Notes: a model not told the origin generated them from the sequence alone. A stretch of DNA of 64,000 nucleotides from Anoxynatronum sibiricum (GCF_039414295.1 NZ_JBCITM010000021.1:6594-70593); one strand, 5' to 3'. Counted from the stretch's first letter, positions 1-7,708 are shown. Made by a program: numbers and translations.

Positions 1-509
1 ATGGCCGTCATCGGGGTGCGCCGCCATTGGAGAAAGTCAACTTTCATGCCATCCACGCTGATGGTTTCCCGACTTTCCACCTGGTGGTCCTGCCGATTGT
101 TAAGAAAACCACGGCTGTAGGCAATGTAACTGGAAGCGGAATGAACAGTTCTGTTGAAGTTGTCATAGTAGATTTCCAGCCGGGTTTCAGAATCTTCCAG
201 TACGGCCCTCACAGCAGAAAGGGACATGTCTGCTTCCCAGGTGTCGGGGACCGTCAGCTGATATCCCCGTGAGTGGTTGATGAAGGTCATCCACCCGGGG
301 GCTGCCTCTTTCAGTTGCTGCACATCTTCCCAGTGATGCCACTGGTGATCCTGCTGCTCCTGTTGATGTTGCACCGGTTCGCCATTTTTGATGATGCGGG
401 GCAAAGTTGTCTCAGCCGATACCAGCATTGTTGCCGGCAGCATCCATAACATCACGGCCAGCATTACCAGCCATGTCGGTTTGCTGCAGGGGGTTCCCTT
501 TTTTTTCAT
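1..509 (-). CDS. Partial secreted protein, unrecognised family
   Basis: An open frame runs from an ATG at 509 to the left edge (at least 168 codons) with no stop, so the C-terminus lies outside the window. An AAAGGAG ribosome site lies about 8 bases upstream. The N-terminus is a clear signal peptide: three lysines, a hydrophobic stretch, then LVSA before the mature chain at about residue 32. The mature part is hydrophilic and rich in Gln, His and Trp near its start, then has alternating beta-like segments (GYQLTVPDTW, LEIYYDNF). It lies about 100 bases downstream of rpsR on the same strand. I do not recognise the family. An exported protein is safe, any enzymatic role is not. Confidence 0.75.
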   Translation of the reverse strand, partial: MKKKGTPCSKPTWLVMLAVMLWMLPATMLVSAETTLPRIIKNGEPVQHQQEQQDHQWHHWEDVQQLKEAAPGWMTFINHSRGYQLTVPDTWEADMSLSAVRAVLEDSETRLEIYYDNFNRTVHSASSYIAYSRGFLNNRQDHQVESRETISVDGMKVDFLQWRRTPMTA

Positions 510-609
510 GGGGACACTCCTTTGCCTTAGTGGTGGTGATCAGACTGCCTGCTTCACGGCCACAGGCAAAAATAGCCTGAAGGTTACCCGCCAGACTATC
601 CACAGAATG

Positions 610-840
610 CTATTCAACTGTGTAAGGCAGCAAAGCCATATGTCTGGAACGTTTGATAGCCTGTGTCACGTCACGCTGGTGAATGGCGCAGTTGCCTGTG
701 ATTCGACGGGGCAAAATCTTACCGCGCTCAGTGAGGTATTTTTTCAGACGGCCAATTTCTTTGTAATCAATCACCGCTTTTTTATCGGCACAAAAAGTAC
801 AGATTTTTTTGCGGGATTTGCGTTTTCTTCGGTTCATCAT
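610..840 (-). CDS. rpsR: Ribosomal protein S18
   Basis: Small-subunit protein bS18, which pairs with S6 on the 16S platform. The sequence has the basic N-terminus NRRKRKSRKK, the family pattern CTFCADK..IDYK, and the signature LPRRITGNCAIHQR followed by AIKRSRHMALLPY. The CxxC pair is a zinc-type variant seen in some bacteria. I chose the ATG at 840 (76 residues) rather than an upstream ATG at 864 because GGAGGG lies about 10 bases before 840 and bS18 proteins begin close to this point. It is the third gene of rpsF-ssb-rpsR. Confidence 0.97.
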   Translation of the reverse strand: MMNRRKRKSRKKICTFCADKKAVIDYKEIGRLKKYLTERGKILPRRITGNCAIHQRDVTQAIKRSRHMALLPYTVE

Positions 841-926
841 GGGAATCTTCCCTCCTTCATTCATGTGATACTTGTTTCCTGCAGTGCTATAAAATGATGC
901 ATACCCACAACATACGGCTTCCCACC

Positions 927-1397
927 TTAGAAGGGCAGGTCATCGTCGTCTTCCATGGTTTCAAATTCTGTCAGGTCGATGTCATCAGGGTTAAATCCCC
1001 CATCAGACTGTTGCTGTTGCTGTGTGTTTCGTTGTGGTGGCTGGGGTCTTGAAGGCTGTTGATAGTCGCCGCCTGATCTTCCGCCGCCTCCGCCGCTTCC
1101 GATGAACTCAACGGTGTTGGCAACCACTTCTGTCACATAGCGCTTTTCACCATTCTGTGTTTCGTAGGAACGGGTCTGCATACGGCCCTGAATACCTACT
1201 TCCCGGCCTTTTGCAAGGTAGTTGGCGCAATTTTCCGCCTGCTTTTCCCAGACAACAACGGGAATAAAGTCTGCTTCGCTGTCTTTTCCGAAACTACGGT
1301 TCACCGCTACGGTGAAGGTGGCCACCGCCTTGCCTGTGCCGGTAAATCTCAGTTCAGGGTCTTTGGTCAGTCTTCCGATCAAAATGACGGTATTCAT
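927..1397 (-). CDS. ssb: Single-stranded DNA-binding protein
   Basis: Binds single-stranded DNA in replication, repair and recombination. The N-terminal OB fold (about residues 1-105) starts MNTVILIGRLTKDPELRF and contains the usual VVVWEKQAENCANYLAKG and GRMQTRSYE segments. A glycine-rich and glutamine-rich linker follows (about 110-140). The protein ends in the acidic tip DDDDLPF, which docks partner proteins. The ATG at 1397 is preferred over a GTG two codons upstream, since AGGGTGG is well spaced for it. It lies 12 bases after the rpsF stop, so the two are co-transcribed. Confidence 0.97.
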   Translation of the reverse strand: MNTVILIGRLTKDPELRFTGTGKAVATFTVAVNRSFGKDSEADFIPVVVWEKQAENCANYLAKGREVGIQGRMQTRSYETQNGEKRYVTEVVANTVEFIGSGGGGGRSGGDYQQPSRPQPPQRNTQQQQQSDGGFNPDDIDLTEFETMEDDDDLPF

Positions 1398-1409
1398 CCT
1401 CACACCACC

Positions 1410-1700
1410 CTATTCTTCGATTTTTACGATCATGTGACGGATCACTTCATCAGCAATTTTCAGGTTACGATCCAGTTCTTTGTTCAGGTCTGGGCCAGCC
1501 TGGAAATTTACCAATACATAAAAGCCCTCTTTTTCCTTCTGAATTTCATAGGCAAGCTTCCGCAGGCCCCATTGCTCAACAGAGTCAACGGTACCGTCGG
1601 CATCAATAATGCCTTTGAACTTCTCCAAGAGAGCTTCACGTTGTGATTCTTCAGTATTGGGGTTCAGAATGTACATTAATTCGTACTTGTTCATCGTCAT
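1410..1700 (-). CDS. rpsF: Ribosomal protein S6
   Basis: Small-subunit protein bS6, 96 residues, the normal length. It starts NKYELMYILNP and has the conserved WGLRKLAYEIQKEKEG..YVLVNF segment with the RHMIVKIEE end. Two in-frame ATGs lie near GGGAGG (1700 and 1694), and either could be used. First gene of rpsF-ssb-rpsR, read from the promoter at 1793-1821. Confidence 0.97.
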   Translation of the reverse strand: MTMNKYELMYILNPNTEESQREALLEKFKGIIDADGTVDSVEQWGLRKLAYEIQKEKEGFYVLVNFQAGPDLNKELDRNLKIADEVIRHMIVKIEE

Positions 1701-1721
1701 TTCACCTCCCTCTGGACTAAA

Positions 1722-1742
1722 CGGCCCTGCTTTACGCAGGGC
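1722..1742 (-). promoter_or_regulatory. Probable S6:S18 leader hairpin of rpsF
   Basis: In the short rpsF 5' leader, a 7-bp perfect hairpin (GCCCTGC / GCAGGGC) is followed at once by CCG. The known bacterial S6:S18-binding leader combines a hairpin with a conserved CCG next to it, and serves feedback control of this operon. Position and composition fit. The match was judged by eye and not scored with a covariance model. Confidence 0.45.
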
Positions 1743-1792
1743 AGAGAAGTTATTCTCAGTGATTCAATTATTGTTTCTCTACACAACATGTA

Positions 1793-1821
1793 ATTATAGC
1801 ATGGACTTATGTGGATGACAA
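1793..1821 (-). promoter_or_regulatory. Promoter of rpsF-ssb-rpsR
   Basis: On the minus strand, TTGTCA (1816-1821) and TATAAT (1793-1798) are separated by exactly 17 bases. This is a near-consensus housekeeping promoter about 90 bases before rpsF. Confidence 0.85.
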
Positions 1822-1831
1822 GTCAAAAACC

Positions 1832-2038
1832 CTAAAAACCCCAAAAAAGTAAAGAGGTGTTTCTCAGGAAGAAGTGTTCCGGGAGCTTCGGGCCTTTGGC
1901 AGCCCTTCTGGGTTTTCCGGTTCGGCGAAGATCGTCCAAGGCTGCAATCACGCCAAGCTCCAGGGCTTTCTTGATAAGCCGTTCTGCTTTGGGCCTGTTG
2001 GTGTTGAAGATGCGAGCTATTTCAGAGAAGGAAAACAG
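1832..2038 (-). pseudogene. IS630-like transposase fragment (HTH part)
   Basis: The frame reads FSFSEIARIFNTNRPKAER, then KKALELGVIAALDDLRRTGKPR. This matches the N-terminal helix-turn-helix and linker of IS630-type transposases. The frame then degenerates and stops at 1832, just before the rpsF promoter. No DDE catalytic region is present. It is a scrap abutting the C-terminus of the first Nif11 precursor, probably left by a deletion or recombination. Confidence 0.55.
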
Positions 2039-2054
2039 CGTGCCTGGAGGGCAC

Positions 2055-2378
2055 TTACCATGTTGGCGGTGTCTTAGGCCGATCCCAAGGCGGGAGTGGC
2101 GCCGGACCTGGAGGGTTTGGAGTCCCAGGGTAGTGATGGGGCATTCCACCTGCCACCGATTCTAGCCCACCGTCTGCCATCTCTTTTCCTTCCATGCCTT
2201 CCTCCGCCATTTTGGTCAATCGCTGCTTCATCTCATCAATTTCTTCCAATGTGAGGTCCAGTCCCTTTTCTGCGAGTAAGTTTTGTACGTCTTCGGCTGT
2301 TTCCAAACCATACACTTCTTCAGCCATCCCCTCGTTTGACGCCATCAACTCCCCAAACCGCTTCATTTTTTCTTCCAT
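2055..2378 (-). CDS. Nif11-class RiPP precursor A
   Basis: A 107-residue precursor of a ribosomally made, modified peptide. Residues 1 to about 78 form a charged helical Nif11-type leader (EEKMKRFGELMASNEGMAEE, then VYGLETAEDVQNLLAEKGLD) ending in the Gly-Gly cleavage motif SVAGG. The remaining 29 residues are the candidate core, rich in Pro, His and Trp (GTPNPPGPAPLPPW). AAAGGGG lies about 9 bases before the ATG. The leader is nearly identical to that of precursor B, 168 bases upstream, so the pair arose by tandem duplication. The core end lies against the IS630 scrap, so its last residues may not be original. The maturase upstream is broken, so whether the peptide is still modified is doubtful. 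Confidence 0.8.
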   Translation of the reverse strand: MEEKMKRFGELMASNEGMAEEVYGLETAEDVQNLLAEKGLDLTLEEIDEMKQRLTKMAEEGMEGKEMADGGLESVAGGMPHHYPGTPNPPGPAPLPPWDRPKTPPTW

Positions 2379-2452
2379 TTGTCCATTCCCCTTTCATCGT
2401 TGAATGTGCGGTTAACCAACATTTCTTTTGCGCATGCTATTTCCTTATCCAT
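2363..2452 (-). other. Micro-ORF overlapping start of precursor A
   Basis: A 29-codon frame (MDKEIACAKEML..., ending GMDKWKKK) overlaps the precursor A start and stops 13-15 bases inside it. The last 15 residues are identical to those of the micro-ORF before precursor B. It may serve translational coupling, or be a by-product of the duplicated 5' region. It has no strong ribosome site of its own. Confidence 0.25.
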
Positions 2453-2545
2453 AAAAATCGTTCCAGACACCTGCTGCCTTCTGACAACCGGTGTCCGGAA
2501 TGAAAAACAACAAAATGCGTTCACCTTCAGGTACTGGCTAAGCAC

Positions 2546-2845
2546 TTACCATTTATTAATATCTCCGGAAAGAGTCCCAGGCGGGAGGTCTGGGAGAATG
2601 CTTGCCCGTATGCCACCTGCTACTGTTTCCAAGTCTTCTTCCGACATCTCTTTTCCTTCGAGGCTTTCTTCAGCCATTTTAACCAACAACTGCTGCATCT
2701 GATGAATTTCTTCCAGTGTGAGGTCCAATCCTTTTTCAGTTAATAGTTTTTGTACCTCTTCGGCTGTTTCCAAACCATACACTTCTTCAGCCATCCCCTC
2801 GTTTGACGCCATCAACTCTCCAAACCGCTTCATTTTTTCTTCCAT
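2546..2845 (-). CDS. Nif11-class RiPP precursor B
   Basis: A 99-residue precursor with the same leader as precursor A (first ~35 residues identical), ending in TVAGG at about residue 78. The candidate core after GG is IRASILPDLPPGTLSGDINKW (21 residues; written here for length only, it differs completely from core A). The ribosome site AAAGGGG and about 27 upstream bases are shared with precursor A. It follows the radical SAM remnant by about 80 bases on the same strand, the usual maturase/precursor layout. A conserved leader with a variable core is typical of Nif11 families. Confidence 0.8.
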   Translation of the reverse strand: MEEKMKRFGELMASNEGMAEEVYGLETAEEVQKLLTEKGLDLTLEEIHQMQQLLVKMAEESLEGKEMSEEDLETVAGGIRASILPDLPPGTLSGDINKW

Positions 2846-2904
2846 TTGTCCATTCCCCTTTCATCGTTGAATGTGTAGTGCACCAAGGTTCCTTTTTTCT
2901 CCAT
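2830..2904 (-). other. Micro-ORF overlapping start of precursor B
   Basis: A 24-codon frame (MEKKGTLVHY, ending GMDKWKKK) overlaps the precursor B start in another frame, exactly as the micro-ORF before precursor A does. The shared ending follows from the duplicated DNA. Function, if any, is unknown. Confidence 0.25.
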
Positions 2905-2925
2905 GCCGTTAGACAAATAACCTGT

Positions 2926-3491
2926 TTACACCAGCGAACATAGGTAGTCATGCCCCGCTGCACGACAAAGAAGACAGTGTGCCTGAAACGAACATGCCTG
3001 GCAGGCGGTGTCACGCTCGTCTTCATGTTGCCGCAAGTGTTGCAACAGGTGTGAATGCCACCAGTATGCCTCCGGAGTTGGATATTCTTCCGGGGTCATC
3101 AGGTGACGACATGGAATCCATCTGCCATTCACATCAAGGACTGCGCCATTTCTTCCGGCACCGCATCCTTTCTCCACTCCTTGGTTATGGTTCATAAAAA
3201 AGCTTTTCCCATTTCGGCCCGAAGGGGCGAAATGCAAGGTTCGACAATGAGAGGTATGACCCCTGGCTTTCGGCGATGGGCTTTAAGAAAAGCAGCCAAG
3301 TGCAACAGGTTCTCCCGGCTGACAGGTGCCTGTAAGGCCATTGTGGCGTCGGGCTTCGTTTCCAGGATCACGAGCCCCTGGATGCCATGGGCTTCAGCCA
3401 ACTCCACCATATTCGGAAAATCTACGATGTTGTCTTCCCGGGCAACCCAGTTACAGGATTGGCTGCAGCGAATAGATGTCACCTGGTACAT
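2926..3491 (-). pseudogene. Radical SAM/SPASM peptide maturase remnant
   Basis: Two frames join to give the C-terminal half of a radical SAM peptide maturase. The first part (from 3491) reads CNWVAREDNIVDFPNMVELA, the late barrel region of Nif11-associated radical SAM enzymes. The second (to 2926) is a SPASM domain with cysteines in CGAGRNGAV..GRWIPCRH and CQACSFQAHCLLC, which would hold auxiliary iron-sulfur clusters. The N-terminal barrel with the CxxxCxxC SAM cluster is absent. In-frame stops lie just upstream of 3491, and a frameshift at an A/T run near 3195-3205 separates the halves. It lies immediately upstream of two Nif11 precursors, so it is what remains of their maturase. Catalysis is not expected. 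Confidence 0.75.
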
Positions 3492-3732
3492 CGTTACCTA
3501 TATAGCGTATCATTCAAGCGTTACTTCGTCCATCTTATACTTCCACCAGTATACCACAGGTACTCTTTAGCACATCGATGTGTTGAAGAATACGGTTCGG
3601 GAGTTTGACACTTTAATAGCGGGAATCATCCTCTAAGGCCTGGTATGGCTTATTTTTTTTAGCTCTTTTCGAAACAATAGTAGCGCAACATATCGTAATA
3701 TATTATAATTAGAGTATATGGGAGGTATTTTG

Positions 3733-5448
3733 ATGAGGCTTCATATTAGCAAGTCCAAAAATTCAGCGTCTCTTTACGTGATCAAATCGGTTTACAATCC
3801 TAAAACCCAGTCCAACTCTTCTGTCATTGTTGAAAAGCTGGGTACGGAAACAGAGCTTCGGGAAAAACTGAATGGGCAGGATCCTTACGTGTGGGCGAAG
3901 GCATATATTAAAGAGCTGAATGAGATGGAGAAGGAAGTCTCGAGTCATGTGATGGTGAAGTACTCTCCCACGAAGCTCATTCCCCGGGAAAAGCAGCGTT
4001 CTTTTAATGGGGGTTATTTATTCCTGCAAAAGATTTATCACGAGCTTGGTCTTGATGCTGTCTGTCAGGCAATTGCTGAGCGTCACCATTTTGGTTATTC
4101 TCTTGATTCGATTCTTTCCCGGCTGCTTTATGGGAGGATTCTTTTTCCGGGTTCGAAGCGGTCTACTTTTCAGTTGGCTTCCACTTTTCTGGAACCACCC
4201 GTCTTTGAGATACAGCATATTTATCGGTCTCTTGAGGTGATTGCCAAGGAATCGGATTTTATTCAATCTGAGCTTTATCATAACAGCCTGAAGGTTTCCA
4301 AAAGAAACACGGGTGTTCTTTATTACGACTGCACCAACTATTTCTTTGAGATTGAACAGGAAGCGGGTTTGAAACAGTACGGTTATTCGAAGGAGCATAG
4401 GCCTAATTCCATTGTTCAAATGGGGCTTTTCATGGATGGTGACGGGATTCCGCTGGCTTTCAGTATGTCTAAGGGCAACACCAATGAACAGCTGATCTTA
4501 AAGCCCTTGGAGCAAATGATTCTGAAGGACTTTCAGTTATCGAAATTTGTCGTCTGCACGGATGCCGGTTTGTCTTCAGCACAGAATCGAAAATTCAATG
4601 ATCAGGGGGGCCGTGCTTTCATCACGACCCAATCTGTCAAAAAGCTTAAAAAGCACTTGAAGGAGTGGGCGCTTTCCACCACCGGGTGGCATTTGTCTGG
4701 CGATATCAAATCCTATGATTTATCGGCTCTTGATGAAGCACATTGGGATCACACTTTCTACAAGGAGCGGTGGATCAATGAGAACGGGTTGGAACAAAAG
4801 CTCATTGTCACCTTTTCGCTGAAGTACAGGGATTATCAGCGAAAAATCAGAAATGGGCAAATCGAAAGAGCGCTTGAGACCATTGAAACAAATCCGGCAA
4901 AAATGAAAAAAAGTCACTCCAATGACTACAAGCGCTTTATTGAGAAGACCAGCGTCACTCCCCATGGCGAGGTGGCGGATCAACACCTTTACAGGCTTGA
5001 TGAGAAGGACATTGAGGAGGAAGAACGGTACGATGGGTTTTACGCCGTTTGTACCAACTTAGAGGATGAAGCTGCTGAAATTATCAAGGTGAATCATCGT
5101 CGATGGGAAATTGAAGAATGTTTCCGAATCATGAAAAGTGAATTCAAGGCCAGGCCGGTGTATTTATCCAGGGACGACCGCATTGAAGCTCATTTCATCA
5201 CCTGCTTCATCACCATGGTGATGTACCGTTACTTGGAAAAAAGATTTCAGAACCGGTTCACCTGTTCTGAAATCATCCAGGGGTTACGCTCCCTGAATTT
5301 TCTTGAACTCCCAGGCGAAGGTTATGTGCCTGCTTATACACGAACTGATTTTACTGATGCCTTGCATGAAACCTTTGGTTTCAGAACCGACTATCAGATC
5401 ATCAAGAACAAGCAGATGAAAAAAATCTTTCAAGACACCAGAAGCTAA
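3733..5448 (+). CDS. IS1634-family DDE transposase
   Basis: A 571-residue transposase. The catalytic acidic residues are visible in the expected order: Asp in YYDCTNYFFE, Asp in VVCTDAGLSS, and the Glu of RWEIEECFRIMKSEF, the YREK-like region. A long insertion between the second Asp and the Glu is typical of IS4-superfamily members of this size. GGGAGG lies 7 bases before the ATG at 3733, five codons inside the longest frame. The reading frame is intact, so the element may still be mobile. Confidence 0.9.
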   Translation: MRLHISKSKNSASLYVIKSVYNPKTQSNSSVIVEKLGTETELREKLNGQDPYVWAKAYIKELNEMEKEVSSHVMVKYSPTKLIPREKQRSFNGGYLFLQKIYHELGLDAVCQAIAERHHFGYSLDSILSRLLYGRILFPGSKRSTFQLASTFLEPPVFEIQHIYRSLEVIAKESDFIQSELYHNSLKVSKRNTGVLYYDCTNYFFEIEQEAGLKQYGYSKEHRPNSIVQMGLFMDGDGIPLAFSMSKGNTNEQLILKPLEQMILKDFQLSKFVVCTDAGLSSAQNRKFNDQGGRAFITTQSVKKLKKHLKEWALSTTGWHLSGDIKSYDLSALDEAHWDHTFYKERWINENGLEQKLIVTFSLKYRDYQRKIRNGQIERALETIETNPAKMKKSHSNDYKRFIEKTSVTPHGEVADQHLYRLDEKDIEEEERYDGFYAVCTNLEDEAAEIIKVNHRRWEIEECFRIMKSEFKARPVYLSRDDRIEAHFITCFITMVMYRYLEKRFQNRFTCSEIIQGLRSLNFLELPGEGYVPAYTRTDFTDALHETFGFRTDYQIIKNKQMKKIFQDTRS

Positions 5449-5474
5449 ACATATTACGCGATTTTTGAACACAT

Positions 5475-5522
5475 AAAAAAGCCTGAAACCCTTGTTTTTC
5501 AAAGGGTCTCAAGCTTTTTTTA
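5475..5522 (+). terminator. Terminator at the right end of the IS
   Basis: An inverted repeat AAAAAAGCcTGAaACCCTT / AAGGGTcTCAaGCTTTTTTT follows the transposase stop by about 25 bases and ends in a T run. It is symmetric enough to work in both directions. Confidence 0.75.
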
Positions 5523-5544
5523 TTTCAAAAGTGTCAAAGACGGG

Positions 5545-5573
5545 ATTATAGCATGGACCTTCTTAAATAACAA
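5545..5573 (-). promoter_or_regulatory. Orphan minus-strand promoter beside the IS
   Basis: On the minus strand, TTGTTA (5568-5573) and TATAAT (5545-5550) have a 17-base spacer. The last base of the -10 box belongs to the IS target duplication (5541-5545), so the IS entered at the -10/start boundary. Joining the flanks puts the promoter about 90 bases before the first readable part of the radical SAM remnant. I infer that it once drove the RiPP genes. It now points into the IS. Confidence 0.65.
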
Positions 5574-5754
5574 GTATCAATCAGTAAAAGAATCCTGATT
5601 CTCCCGCGCCCACCATTTAATCAATTGTTGTTTTCCACTTTTTCTTGGGTGAGGTGAGTTGGAATACGTATTGAGACAAAAGATCTTTGCAAGTAAATAT
5701 CTTTGAATGGCATGATACCAATTGCAGGAGATTTTTCGAGAGGATTGTATCGTT

Positions 5755-6659
5755 ATGAAAAAGAGTTTTCCTTATTGGTATGTGGTTCCAGTTGCAACCG
5801 CATTGGCTCTAATCACCCTTATTTTGTTGTACCAGCACTTATGGAAAGATTCCATGTCCAATGATTCCGTAACAAATCTGTTAACTCTTCCAGGTCAAGA
5901 GTCGGCATTGTTGACGTACGAAGAAAAGCAATGGCTTCAAGAAAACGGTCCCCTTGTTTATGCAGCTGACCGAAATGCACCACCCCTACGCTTTGTTGAT
6001 CCAGCTGATCAGCAGTATAAGGGCGTGGTCGTCGATTACATCAACTTACTATCACTTGAACTGGGGATTGAGATCAACCTCCAGCCCCTGGTGTTGCCCA
6101 TGAAATCAGAAACCCCATCGGCATTATTCGAACTCATGTTTATTTGTTAAAGGGAATGTATTCTGGTGAAAAAGCACAGCGTTCGTTTGAGTTTATTGAT
6201 AACGCAATTAATCGGGCGAGCGGGATCATCGATAATCTCTTAGGCTTTTCCCGAATCAGCAACGATTCAATCGAAAACGTTCATTTGCAGCATTTTCTTG
6301 AAGAAGTTGTCGCGCTCTTTCAAAAAAGCCTTCAGCAAAGAAAGATTCACTTGACCTTAAACGCCGTTCATGACAGCATGTGTTTGATTAATGCAGCTTC
6401 TTTAAAGCACATTCTCGTTAATCTGATTGCCAACGCTGTTGATGCCATCGACGAAACAGGTGCCATTACACTATCGGCCTCCGCCGACCATCATCTGCTA
6501 TCAATTTCAATTGAAGATGATGGCTGCAGAATTCCTGAACACGAGATCAAAAGAATCTTTAATCCATTTTACACGACCAAAGAGCCTGGAAAAGGTACGC
6601 AGTTTAATCTATCAATACCACTTGAGAAAGGCGGACCTCCACATGATAACTCCTTATAA
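5755..6659 (+). pseudogene. Broken sensor histidine kinase
   Basis: The start (ATG 5755) encodes a membrane anchor and then the beginning of a periplasmic solute-binding-like sensor domain (LTYEEKQWLQENGPLVYAAD, then DYINLLSLELGIEI). Near 6095 the frame is joined out of phase to a histidine-kinase core. The H-box AHEIRNPIGII is readable in the shifted frame, followed by DNLLGFSRIS and the N-box HILVNLIANAVDAID. The rest of the sensor domain and the second membrane segment are deleted. The ATP-site glycines are also altered (DDGCRIP for DDGcGIP, GTQFNLS for GTGLGLS). It is a dead BvgS-like kinase. Confidence 0.8.
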
Positions 6660-7142
6660 AGTACTGCTCGTGGATGATGAAAGCGACTATAGAGCCACGT
6701 CCCGAATGCTACTGGAGTCAGAAGGCTATCTTGTAAGTGATGTTTGCAGTACCAAAGCTGCCTTGGAATCATTGGAACAAGAGTACTACCCCATTGTAAT
6801 TTCAGACATTATCATGCCTGGAGATACTGGCTTTGCCCTTTTATTAGAGATCAAAAAACGATATGGGATGCTGTTCAAGTCATTATTGTCACAGGTTTTG
6901 GCAGCATCGAAAGTGCTGTTAAAGCAATGAAGGATGGCGCTGCTGGGTATTTCATTAAGAGCAGAAATATTGAGGAGTTGCTGGTGGAAATTGAGAAAGC
7001 TATTAAAATGGTTCGATTTTCTACCCTTTAAAATATTTCCAGCCGCTCAGCAGGATCTAAACTATATATTGAGCAGACACAAAGTCCTTGCATGCAACGC
7101 ATCTTGGAGTTGGTAGACACCGTTGCACAATTGCCATCTTAG
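6643..7142 (+). pseudogene. Broken NtrC-type response regulator
   Basis: The receiver domain starts YKVLLVDDESDYRATSRMLL and has the phospho-acceptor region VISDIIMPGDTG. Near 6870 the frame shifts, and the receiver continues as VIIVTGFGSIESAVKAMKDG. After further breaks the linker typical of sigma-54 activators (QSPCMQRILELVDTVAQLPS) is readable just before 7140. The AAA+ domain and DNA-binding domain are gone. It overlaps the end of the kinase remnant by 17 bases, as in an original kinase-regulator operon. Confidence 0.75.
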
Positions 7143-7462
7143 CCGTTGGTGCTTCTTTCGCAAAACCATTATCACGCAAACATGGCATCAGCCCCTATCG
7201 AACCGCAAATCTTTTGGATGCCACCTCATGCACATTGGTTTATTCCCTGCCATGGACTCCCGCCATTATTTTTACAATCGGCTTTACCAGAGATGGCATT
7301 CACCCTCTTAGTGCCTCAGAAGTCACCCCTTTTGTTCTTTACGCATTTGCCTTGCTGGCGGTGATGATTGTCAGTATTTTTATGGGAATTGGCCGTTATG
7401 ATAACATGAACGAAGAAGAAATCAAGGAAATGAAACACGTATCTGAAACATATACCTTTTAA
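7136..7462 (+). pseudogene. C-terminal fragment of an NhaC-like antiporter
   Basis: About 108 codons read like the end of a Na+/H+ antiporter of the NhaC group: AKPLSRKHGISPYRTANLLD, then CTLVYSLPW, then a last membrane segment VLYAFALLAVMIVSIFMGIG. The front is fused directly to the regulator remnant, so the first ~350 residues were lost in the same deletion. The downstream terminator at 7512-7550 is preserved. Confidence 0.7.
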
Positions 7463-7511
7463 CGTGTTCTTTTAGGTTTACGGGCTCCACAAAGAAATTC
7501 GAGTTCACGCC

Positions 7512-7550
7512 CGCAAAGAGCGGTCTGATGCCATCAGACCGCTCTTTGCG
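7512..7550 (+). terminator. Perfect 19-bp hairpin terminator
   Basis: A perfect inverted repeat with 19-base arms (GCAAAGAGCGGTCTGATG and its complement) around one central base, followed by TTAATTT, lies 50 bases after the antiporter fragment. The rest of the 7463-7777 gap holds only the promoter-like site at 7700-7708 and a 15-base direct repeat (7707-7721, 7725-7739). Confidence 0.75.
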
Positions 7551-7699
7551 TTAATTTCCCACCAAACTATCATATCGATTGAATATGCTTTTAATGTGCA
7601 TGGCATATGTATTCTCCCCGCTTCGCATCACTTGTCACAAACTGTGTCAGGCTTTGTCATTGACAAAGGCTGCAAATGCCGCTTTTTTTCAAGGCTTCC

Positions 7700-7708
7700 T
7701 GCTATACT
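7700..7708 (+). promoter_or_regulatory. Possible extended -10 promoter
   Basis: TGCTATACT is an extended -10 box about 70 bases before the TTG-started gene at 7778. No good -35 box is seen. The duplicated CTGAAAGTGTCATTT just downstream could bind a regulator. Confidence 0.35.

Larger units (their letters stand above)
3603..5540 (+). mobile_element. IS1634-like insertion sequence
   Basis: An element of about 1.94 kb with one intact transposase gene. Its ends carry inverted matches: TTTGACACTTT near 3604-3614, and its complement near 5528-5538. The 5 bases cggga flank both sides (3598-3602 and 5541-5545) and are a probable target-site duplication. The exact outer base of each end is uncertain by one or two positions. 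The insertion splits the RiPP region from a minus-strand promoter at 5545-5573. Confidence 0.8.

Noticed and set aside
388..897. A 169-codon plus-strand frame over rpsR and the secreted-protein start
   Set aside because: Antisense to ribosomal protein S18 and to a signal-peptide gene with a good ribosome site.
3192..3237. Programmed frameshift in the radical SAM gene
   Set aside because: There is an A/T run, but the N-terminal half is missing and stops lie upstream, so decay explains it better.
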